Part shown: piece after piece, positions 6,730 through 11,535 of the stretch
Layout of the letters: each line of letters opens with the position of its first letter
Position numbering within the stretch: position 1 is the first letter of the stretch
Assembly: GCA_964648215.1 (NCBI GenBank)
Contig: CAZYMF010000164.1
Coordinates: forward strand, 1 to 11,535
Length of the DNA: 11,535 nt
Source of the DNA: CAZYMF01 sp964648215
GTDB taxonomy: Bacteria; Desulfobacterota; Binatia; HRBIN30; JACQVA1
Direction: 5' to 3'
Position numbers and translations under genes: made by a program
Notes under the pieces: generated by a model
What the model saw: only the letters and a program-made list of their open reading frames with translations
What the model was told of the DNA's origin: nothing
Database searches by the model: none

Positions 6730-6747
6730 CCGGCGGCGCGGCGCCGG
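6730..6747 (-). terminator. GC hairpin after the homocysteine methyltransferase, possible terminator
   Basis: CCGGCG (6730-6735) and CGCCGG (6742-6747) form a perfect six-base-pair stem with a six-base loop, starting two bases beyond the stop codon of the 6750-7628 gene. On the minus strand it is followed by AAAA, not a T-run, so it is at best a weak or factor-dependent terminator, or an mRNA 3'-end stabiliser. The remaining gap to brnT (6561-6729) shows nothing else beyond the operator. Confidence 0.25.
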
Positions 6748-6749
6748 CA

Positions 6750-7628
6750 CTACGGGGCCTGATGGATGATGAGCTGACGGTCCAGGGCGGCGACGAACGC
6801 CGGAGTGGTGCCGCAGCAGCCACCGATGAAGCGCGCGCCGGCGGCGATCAGCGCCGGAACGTGGCTGGCGAACTCCTCGGCCGTCACCGCGTAGACGGCC
6901 TGGCCGCCGACGATGGTCGGGAGCCCGGCGTTCGGCTTGATCCACACGGGACGGTTCGTGGCTGCCGCCAACGCGGCGCACACCGGGACGTAGGCGTCGA
7001 TGCCCAGGCCGCAGTTGGCGCCGATGACGCCGGCGCCGGCGCGCACGAGCTCCACGGCCGCGTCGCGCGGCGTCACGCCGGTCATCGTCCGGTCCCGGTT
7101 GCGGCCGGAATCGAACACCATGCAGGCGACCACCGGTAGCCCCGTGCTCACCGCCGCCGCCACCGCGATGCGCGCCTCGTCGAGATCGGTCATCGTCTCG
7201 ACGACCAGAGCATCGGCTCCCGCCGCCGCGAGCGCCCGGGCCTGCTCGGCGAACGCCTCTTGCAGCTCGGCTGCGTCGATGTCGCCGGCGAAGAGAAGTT
7301 TTCCGCTCGGACCGATGGAGGCGAAGACCCGCGCGCGCGTGGTGGCGGCGCGTCGCGAGATGGCGACGCCGGCACGGTTGATCGCCTCGACATTGTCGGC
7401 GGCACCGTGCGGCGCGAGCGCCACGCGGTTGGCACGGAAGGTGTTGGTGAGGACGATGCGACTGCCCGCGTCGACGTAGGCGCGCGCCACCGCCTCGACA
7501 CGGTCCGGATGGGCCAGGTTCCAGAGATCGGGAAGATCGGCGGGCGCCAGGCCACGCGCCTGCAGCTCGGTGCCCCAAGCGCCGTCGGTGAGAACCGGAC
7601 CGCTCGCGATCAGCTCGTCAATGGGCAT
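6750..7628 (-). CDS. Homocysteine S-methyltransferase family protein
   Basis: The 292-residue product matches the homocysteine-binding TIM barrel found in betaine-homocysteine methyltransferase, MmuM and the N-terminal module of MetH. It binds zinc and homocysteine and moves a methyl group to the thiol, making methionine. Visible features are the GPVLTDGAWGTELQARG block (10-26), LTNTFRANR (60-68), VVETMTD (142-148) and the three zinc cysteines: Cys206 in GANCG and Cys271-Cys272 in GGCCGT. There is no cobalamin or folate domain, so the length fits a stand-alone unit. The ATG at 7628 places the start where the family normally begins; a GTG at 7658 with AGAGGA about 11 bases upstream would add ten residues. 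It lies downstream of a corrinoid protein and URO-D gene on the same strand, which suggests methyl-corrinoid as donor; S-methylmethionine or another donor is also possible. Confidence 0.92.
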   Translation of the reverse strand: MPIDELIASGPVLTDGAWGTELQARGLAPADLPDLWNLAHPDRVEAVARAYVDAGSRIVLTNTFRANRVALAPHGAADNVEAINRAGVAISRRAATTRARVFASIGPSGKLLFAGDIDAAELQEAFAEQARALAAAGADALVVETMTDLDEARIAVAAAVSTGLPVVACMVFDSGRNRDRTMTGVTPRDAAVELVRAGAGVIGANCGLGIDAYVPVCAALAAATNRPVWIKPNAGLPTIVGGQAVYAVTAEEFASHVPALIAAGARFIGGCCGTTPAFVAALDRQLIIHQAP

Positions 7629-7710
7629 GCCCCGCAATCGCCGCTCCGATGATTCCACCCGTCAGCGGATCCTCTTCTACGACATCCGGTGCCTTCATCC
7701 GTGCTCTTGC

Positions 7711-7742
7711 TCTTTCTCGGTGTCGTCGGTGCCTCGGTGGTT
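7711..7742 (-). repeat. Short imperfect tandem repeat, CACCGAG-type
   Basis: On the minus strand the seven-base unit CACCGA(G/C) occurs three times, at 7733-7739, 7725-7731 and 7716-7722, with periods of eight and nine bases. The block resembles the dispersed intergenic element that reads NHRGTEDTE when translated and that I recall from many bacterial genomes. It lies in the 125-base gap between the URO-D and homocysteine methyltransferase genes. Function unknown. The rest of this gap shows no promoter I can defend. Confidence 0.45.
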
Positions 7743-7753
7743 CACCCGTCCTG

Positions 7754-8866
7754 TCATTGGCGCTTCACCGCCTCGATCATGCTGCGGAAATTCTCGGGCT
7801 TCACGTCCGCCGGCACGCTGCAGCCGCTGCCGAGGATGAACCCGCCGTCGCTGCCGACGTCGTCGATCAACCTGCGGCAGTAGGCTGTCACGTCTTCCGG
7901 GCGGCCGATGGACAGCAGTGTCGCCGGGACGTCGCCGTGCAGGCACAGGTGGCCGCGCACGGTTTCCTTGGCGGCGAAGATGTTGGTCGTGCTGTCGAGC
8001 TCGAGAACCGCCGAGCCGCGCGGCAGCTCCCGGAAGTACCTGATGTTCTTGTCCCAGCACTGGTCGAGGTGAAAGAGGGTGACGATGCCCTCGGACCAGA
8101 ACGCGTCGACGATCGCGCGGGTGTAGGGCCACCAGAAGCGCTCGAAAACGGCGGGCGAGTAGAAGAAGCCCGAGGCGCGCTCCTCGATGAGCAAGACCAT
8201 CTTGATCCCGGTTTGCTTGACGATGTCGATCTGCTTCGCGATCAGATCGGCCGTCATCCGCTTCAGGGCGCGCTGTACCGGCTCGGGGTCGCCGTACAGG
8301 TCCTGTGTGAACGGCACCATCGAGCGCATCAGCGACAGGGTGAAGAACGGGTGCATGGACGAGGCGCCGAAGAACGGCCGGAGGCTGCGTTGCGCGCACT
8401 CCTGAAAGAACAAGGTGAGGCCCCGGACGAGTCCGTCGAGGGTGCTCGGCAGATCAGCGGGCCGCAGCGTGCTGACGCGCCACAGGTAGTCGTCGTAGTA
8501 GAACCGTTCGAGGCCGAGCTCAGCGATCGTCTCGTAGTCCTCGGGCCTGAGGATCTCCTGCTCGTCCAATTGAAACGAGATGTCGTCGGCCAGATCCCTT
8601 CCCGGAATGCGCATCTTCATCGGGTACTGGCCCATCGCCTGTAGATGGATCGGCCGGTACGCCGCCGGGTACGGATTCTCCCAGCCGCCGTACTCGTCGA
8701 ACACCTGGAACACCGCACGCACCGCGAGCTCGGAGTCGTCCGCGGCTTTTGCCAGCGACAGGCCGGTGAGCCCGGCGGCGGGCTCCGGGAGCAGCGTCGG
8801 CACCAGGGGGACGCGGTCGGGCTTCTCCAGGCGGATCGCCGCCCACAGGCGTTCGTCCGGGGTCAT
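7754..8866 (-). CDS. URO-D superfamily methyltransferase with H-x-D-x-C site
   Basis: This 370-residue protein begins with a typical family block (LWAAIRLEKPDRVPLVP, 7-23). The site corresponding to H-x-C reads FHLDQCW, His266-x-Asp268-x-Cys270, and a further Cys349 lies in GFILGSGCSVP. Zinc or another metal could thus be bound by a variant set of ligands. AAKETVRGHLCLHGDVPATLL (298-318) and a C-terminal block VPADVKPENF (351-360) are typical of this sub-branch. I chose the ATG at 8866, with GGTGAG seven bases upstream; a GTG at 8878 overlapping the preceding TGA as GTGA would add four residues and is a fair alternative. It directly follows the corrinoid protein gene, so it most likely methylates that carrier from an unknown methyl donor. 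It belongs to a different branch from the four URO-D genes of the other operon. Confidence 0.9.
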   Translation of the reverse strand: MTPDERLWAAIRLEKPDRVPLVPTLLPEPAAGLTGLSLAKAADDSELAVRAVFQVFDEYGGWENPYPAAYRPIHLQAMGQYPMKMRIPGRDLADDISFQLDEQEILRPEDYETIAELGLERFYYDDYLWRVSTLRPADLPSTLDGLVRGLTLFFQECAQRSLRPFFGASSMHPFFTLSLMRSMVPFTQDLYGDPEPVQRALKRMTADLIAKQIDIVKQTGIKMVLLIEERASGFFYSPAVFERFWWPYTRAIVDAFWSEGIVTLFHLDQCWDKNIRYFRELPRGSAVLELDSTTNIFAAKETVRGHLCLHGDVPATLLSIGRPEDVTAYCRRLIDDVGSDGGFILGSGCSVPADVKPENFRSMIEAVKRQ

Positions 8867-8874
8867 CGCGGCGC

Positions 8875-9513
8875 TCACCGTGCCACCCGCTCGCCCACCG
8901 AGCGCACGCAGTAGGCAACGCCTTCGATGGCGTCGGTGCTCTGGAAATCGGCGCCGACATGATCCTTCAGGGCCGCCGTGGTCACGCCGCCGCCGATCAT
9001 TAGTTTCAACTGCTCTCGCAGGCCGGCGGCGCGCAGCATCTCGGTCACCTGCTTCATGCTCGCAAACGTCGTGGTCAAGAGAGCGGACAGGCCGACGAAG
9101 TGGGGCCGGAGCTCCTTCACCTTGTCGACGAGCAGCGCGGGCGCCACGTCGACGCCGAGATCGTGCACCTCGAAGGCGTGGGCGCGCAGCAGGGTGGCGA
9201 AGATGTTCTTGCCGAGATCGTGAATGTCTCCCTGCATCGTGGCGAGCACGACCGTGCCGGCCGGCTGCGACGAATTCTGTTTCAAGTGTGGCTCGAGCAG
9301 GGCGACCGCTCTCTTGAAGATCTCCGCCGACAGCAGCAGCTCCGCCAGGAAGTAGTCGCCGGCCTGAAAGCGCTCGCCGACGAGGCTCATGCCTTGCCGG
9401 CACTCCTCGAGAATCGCCCGGGGATCCTCGCCGGCGGCGAGCCGGGCTTCCACCAACCCGAGAACTTTGTTCCGCTGTAGGCCGGCGAGAGCGGCAGGGA
9501 GATCTTGTGGCAT
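8875..9513 (-). CDS. Corrinoid methyl-carrier protein, second copy
   Basis: The 212-residue product is a second free-standing corrinoid protein of the MtaC/MtbC type. The N-terminal helical cap covers about residues 1-82 and the B12 domain about 85-212. The motif D-x-H-x-x-G is Asp96, His98, Gly101 in GDIHDLGKN, followed by LSALLTTTFASM and the IGGGVTT turn. It is diverged from the 718-1365 protein, for example in the cap and C-terminus, though both share PEL/AELLLSA and RAAGLREQ. I prefer the ATG at 9513, which gives a normal length; a GTG at 9558 would add 15 residues of low-complexity leader. The ribosome site is weak (AAAGAAA). It starts a likely operon with the URO-D gene, which begins nine bases later or overlaps by four, and perhaps with the homocysteine methyltransferase. 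Confidence 0.95.
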   Translation of the reverse strand: MPQDLPAALAGLQRNKVLGLVEARLAAGEDPRAILEECRQGMSLVGERFQAGDYFLAELLLSAEIFKRAVALLEPHLKQNSSQPAGTVVLATMQGDIHDLGKNIFATLLRAHAFEVHDLGVDVAPALLVDKVKELRPHFVGLSALLTTTFASMKQVTEMLRAAGLREQLKLMIGGGVTTAALKDHVGADFQSTDAIEGVAYCVRSVGERVAR

Positions 9514-9657
9514 GGCTGTTTCTTTACGTATCGGCGCGCCGGTGCGTCGACCCTCCACCCCGTGGCTACCACAGCCGGGCGGCCTTCAGCTAGACCACAC
9601 GAGCAGCCGCTGGGTCGCGAACGGCATCAGATTCACTATCGAAGGTCATGTCGGCGC

Positions 9658-9715
9658 GCGGAGGAAAGAAGAAGTCGGAAAGTCGGAAAGGGAAAAGGTC
9701 AAAGCGGGAACAGGG
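9658..9715. repeat. Polypurine tract with tandem octamer
   Basis: In the 237-base gap between the corrinoid and exported-protein genes the plus strand is almost all purine, with AGTCGGAA repeated in tandem at 9673-9680 and 9681-9688. The remainder of this gap (9514-9657) shows no B12 riboswitch boxes and no convincing promoter, although the corrinoid gene should have one here. Origin and role are unknown. Confidence 0.4.
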
Positions 9716-9731
9716 CGGCATGAGGTTCCCT

Positions 9732-9746
9732 CTCCTTAGCAAGGAG
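9732..9746 (-). terminator. Small hairpin after the exported-protein gene
   Basis: CTCCTT (9732-9737) and AAGGAG (9741-9746) form a perfect six-base-pair stem with a three-base loop, four bases beyond the stop codon at 9751. No T-run follows on the minus strand. The wider stretch, about 9724-9760, resembles the dispersed CCCTCTCC...GGTCAGGGTGAG intergenic element I recall from many genomes, so it may be a repeat with a secondary role in 3'-end formation. Confidence 0.35.
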
Positions 9747-9750
9747 CGGG

Positions 9751-10635
9751 TCAGGGTGAGCGTGACGGCCCCGGGCGCCTGATGATCAGCCAAGCTCCAA
9801 GGAGCCCGAAGGCAAAACACAATCCGATCAGCCCGACGCCCGACACCACCGGAGCGGGCCGAAGCGGGGTGTAGGTGACCCGCAGGTTGTCGAAGTAGAA
9901 ATCAAGGGCGGGAGACCGGTCGATCAGCGGGTTGGAGGTCGCGGTGAAGTTCACCCTGCCGAATACCCCGAAGTCGAAGCGATCGTCCGCGTCCTTGCCG
10001 AGCACTTCGATGCTGGCCTCGTGCCAACCGTCACCGTTGTTCCCGGCTTGAAAGACAAAATCGTGGACATTCTGCACCACCCCACCGGTGTAGGAGAAAA
10101 TGAAGATGCCCTGTGCGATCTCACTGAAAGCGCCGACGAAGCCCTGGGGCAGCTCCCAGTTGGCTCTCACGTTGACCGCGAAACGAACGGGCCGGGTCCA
10201 ATCGATTCCTGGTTCCGACAGGCCGGCAATGATCTCATCGAAGGTGCGCGGTTCCCAGTTGGATCGGTTGAACCTTGTCACGATGATCGGCCCGGCGTTG
10301 GTCAGATTGTCCGACCCGTTGGGATCGTTGAGATTGGCGGCCTCCGGCAGGATGAAGTGCCACGATGCCCCGCTGATGACAGTGCTCGTGTTGCGCTCGC
10401 CGCTCGCCGGCGTGCCGTAGCCGACATAGCGCCACCGCCAGTTCGCGGGCGTCGCGGTCGTGGGATAGTAGACGATGGTGTCGCTGCTGTCCGGATTGAA
10501 GTGCGTATACGGGTCGACGTCGAAGTTGTCGAGCACCACCGTATGCGTCTGAGCCGCGACCGGCCGGGGCGCAGACAGCTGCAGCAGGACGCCCAACATC
10601 AGAAGACTCAAGCCGCTCTTCGCCGTGACTCGCAT
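9751..10635 (-). CDS. Exported protein with C-terminal PEP/IPTL-CTERM-like anchor
   Basis: The 294-residue product has no function I can name. It starts with a Sec signal peptide: basic MRVTAKSG, a hydrophobic core LSLLMLGVLLQL (9-20), and a likely cleavage after VAA at residue 28. The middle is rich in aromatic, Asn and Asp residues and looks like a beta-sandwich, ending in LDFYFDNLRVTYTPL (244-258), a style common in secreted PEP-CTERM proteins. The C-terminus has a PAPVVSGVGL motif (260-269), a hydrophobic helix to about 285, then IIRRPGPSRSP. This motif-helix-arginine layout is that of sorting signals such as PEP-CTERM or IPTL-CTERM, though it is not an exact match. The ATG at 10635 has a strong GGAGG seven bases upstream; an earlier in-frame start at 10689 would spoil the signal peptide. 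It is probably transcribed alone. Confidence 0.85.
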   Translation of the reverse strand: MRVTAKSGLSLLMLGVLLQLSAPRPVAAQTHTVVLDNFDVDPYTHFNPDSSDTIVYYPTTATPANWRWRYVGYGTPASGERNTSTVISGASWHFILPEAANLNDPNGSDNLTNAGPIIVTRFNRSNWEPRTFDEIIAGLSEPGIDWTRPVRFAVNVRANWELPQGFVGAFSEIAQGIFIFSYTGGVVQNVHDFVFQAGNNGDGWHEASIEVLGKDADDRFDFGVFGRVNFTATSNPLIDRSPALDFYFDNLRVTYTPLRPAPVVSGVGLIGLCFAFGLLGAWLIIRRPGPSRSP

Positions 10636-10689
10636 GGCGTTTCCTCCCCGGGGGCACGCCCCGTTGCCGGCAGTGTCTGCTCTGCCCAC

Positions 10690-10718
10690 CTTATACTTTA
10701 CAATTGTCGGCGAGTCGA
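10690..10718 (-). promoter_or_regulatory. Likely promoter of the exported-protein gene
   Basis: On the minus strand TCGACT (10713-10718) and TATAAG (10690-10695) are 17 bases apart, matching four and five of six consensus bases. It would start transcription near 10683, giving a leader of about 48 bases with the strong ribosome site. The patch is AT-rich compared with its surroundings. The rest of the 10636-10907 gap shows no terminator or other feature I can support. Confidence 0.45.
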
Positions 10719-10907
10719 CCGAACGAGAATGATCTCGCTCATCGTTGGCCGTGCCCCATTGTCATCGGTCAGGGGAGGCTCGAGCGTGTCGACGGCCGAC
10801 CAGACCAGATCGCGCGTCACAAGCATTGACAGGCCGATGGCCGGCGCAGCCCGATAGCGTTCGGCAGCAGGGCCAAAGTCGTCCGCCGTTGGGGAGCGAG
10901 GCGAGGC

Positions 10908-11535
10908 TCACGCGCGGGGCGCGACGTTGGATGGTGCCTTGGCGACCTCGAACAGCCAGAAGCAGTCGTCGAGCAGCATGCGCTCGCGGCGCGGGGCGCC
11001 GAACGGGGAGGTGGCGAACATCTGGCGCGCTTCGTCCGGCGACAGCGCCTTGGCGAAGACGCGTGGGTAGGCAAAGCGGAACAGCCGGCTGCGCAGGTGG
11101 GCCCGGTTCGCCTCGATGCCGCGCGCCGGCGCTACGCGGTTCATCTCGCCGATGAAGGCACGACCGCCGGGCGCGAGGACGCGGTGGATTTCGCGCAGGC
11201 CAGCGACTGGATCGTCCCAGTGCTTGATCGAGCCGCTGCTCAGCACGGCACCGAAGTGGTCCTTCGGAAACGGCAGGTGCGCGGCGTCGGCGACGTCGAA
11301 GTGCAGCCGTCCCGCGGCCGCCGACGTGGCTGCGTGCCGCCGTGCCAGGGCGATCATCGCCGGCGCCAGGTCGACGCCCCAGGTCTCGACCCCGGGCAGC
11401 TCCTCCGCCATCAGAATGGTGAACTGTCCGGGTCCACAGCCGACATCGAGCACCCGCCCAACCTGCTCGGCGACCGCCCTGACGTCCTCCAGCATGTCGC
11501 GCACCAGCGCCGGAAAGATGTCGCGAAAGGCGCTC
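10908..11535 (-). CDS. Class I SAM-dependent methyltransferase, 5' end cut by window edge
   Basis: The visible 208 residues form a Rossmann-like class I methyltransferase that binds S-adenosylmethionine. Motif I is VLDVGCGPGQF, with the glycine loop DVGCGPG encoded at 11427-11447; the acidic end of strand two is WGVDLAPAM, and the later strand four and five blocks are FDVADAAHLPF and IHRVLAPGGRAFIGEMN. This set is typical of the UbiE/Methyltransf_11 group, whose substrates vary from small molecules to lipids, so the substrate is unknown. The frame is open to base 11535 with family-like sequence (AFRDIFPALVRDML) before the first possible starts (GTG 11504, ATG 11495), so I treat the gene as truncated by the window rather than starting there. 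It ends with TGA at 10910-10908, 272 bases before the next gene. It is unrelated to corrinoid chemistry. Confidence 0.9.
   Translation of the reverse strand, partial: SAFRDIFPALVRDMLEDVRAVAEQVGRVLDVGCGPGQFTILMAEELPGVETWGVDLAPAMIALARRHAATSAAAGRLHFDVADAAHLPFPKDHFGAVLSSGSIKHWDDPVAGLREIHRVLAPGGRAFIGEMNRVAPARGIEANRAHLRSRLFRFAYPRVFAKALSPDEARQMFATSPFGAPRRERMLLDDCFWLFEVAKAPSNVAPRA

Noticed and set aside
8879..9403. Upstream extension of the 7754-8866 gene into the corrinoid gene
   Set aside because: The extension lies out of frame over a clear corrinoid protein and is low-complexity and basic; starts at 8866 or 8878 fit the family.
9541..9640. Possible tRNA-like stretch
   Set aside because: No cloverleaf arms or T-loop sequence could be drawn.
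9514..9660. Cobalamin riboswitch upstream of the second corrinoid gene
   Set aside because: I looked for B12-box-like sequence and paired arms and found none convincing.
10698..10826. Small minus-strand open frame of 42 codons after the SAM methyltransferase
   Set aside because: It continues the same frame past the methyltransferase TGA, but has no ribosome site, no family resemblance, and its end overlaps the likely promoter of the next gene. Probably chance.
10021..10857. Plus-strand open frame opposite the exported protein
   Set aside because: Antisense to a gene with clear signal peptide and ribosome site; no family features.

Overview
The window is GC-rich bacterial DNA in which every gene I can support lies on the minus strand, so the reading order is right to left. 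The long open frames on the plus strand are antisense shadows of these genes, a usual result of high GC at third codon positions. The organism cannot be fixed from the sequence. Several traits would fit a deltaproteobacterial, Binatota-like or similar soil or sediment lineage: many corrinoid methyltransferase genes of the uroporphyrinogen decarboxylase (URO-D) superfamily, a secreted protein with a C-terminal PEP/IPTL-like anchor, a BrnT/BrnA toxin-antitoxin pair, and dispersed intergenic repeats. That placement is inference only.

Region 1 (about 5965 down to the left edge) is one tightly packed operon. It runs: a URO-D-like methyltransferase with an H-x-D site (4862-5965), a URO-D methyltransferase with an H-x-C...C zinc site (3727-4857), a second, more distant H-x-C type (2570-3757), a third H-x-C type that is a close relative of the first (1417-2556), a cobalamin-binding corrinoid protein (718-1365), and a DUF1638 protein that leaves the window at base 1. 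Gaps range from a 31-base overlap to 51 bases. The likely design is several methyltransferases serving one corrinoid carrier: some methylate the carrier from a methyl donor, others pass the methyl on. The methyl donor is not identifiable from the sequence.

Region 2 (6053-6587) holds a complete brnT-brnA toxin-antitoxin module with a 17-base palindrome just upstream of brnT.

Region 3 (6750-9513) is a second corrinoid locus: corrinoid protein (8875-9513), a URO-D-like methyltransferase with an H-x-D-x-C site (7754-8866), then, after a 125-base gap containing a repeat, a homocysteine S-methyltransferase (6750-7628). Together these resemble a cobalamin-dependent methionine synthase split into separate proteins, with the URO-D protein in place of the methyltetrahydrofolate module.

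Region 4 (9751 to the right edge) is unrelated in function: an exported protein with signal peptide and C-terminal membrane anchor (9751-10635), with a plausible promoter, and the 3' part of a class I SAM-dependent methyltransferase (10908 to the edge). No gap between genes exceeds 300 bases. No RNA gene, CRISPR array, insertion sequence or cobalamin riboswitch was seen.
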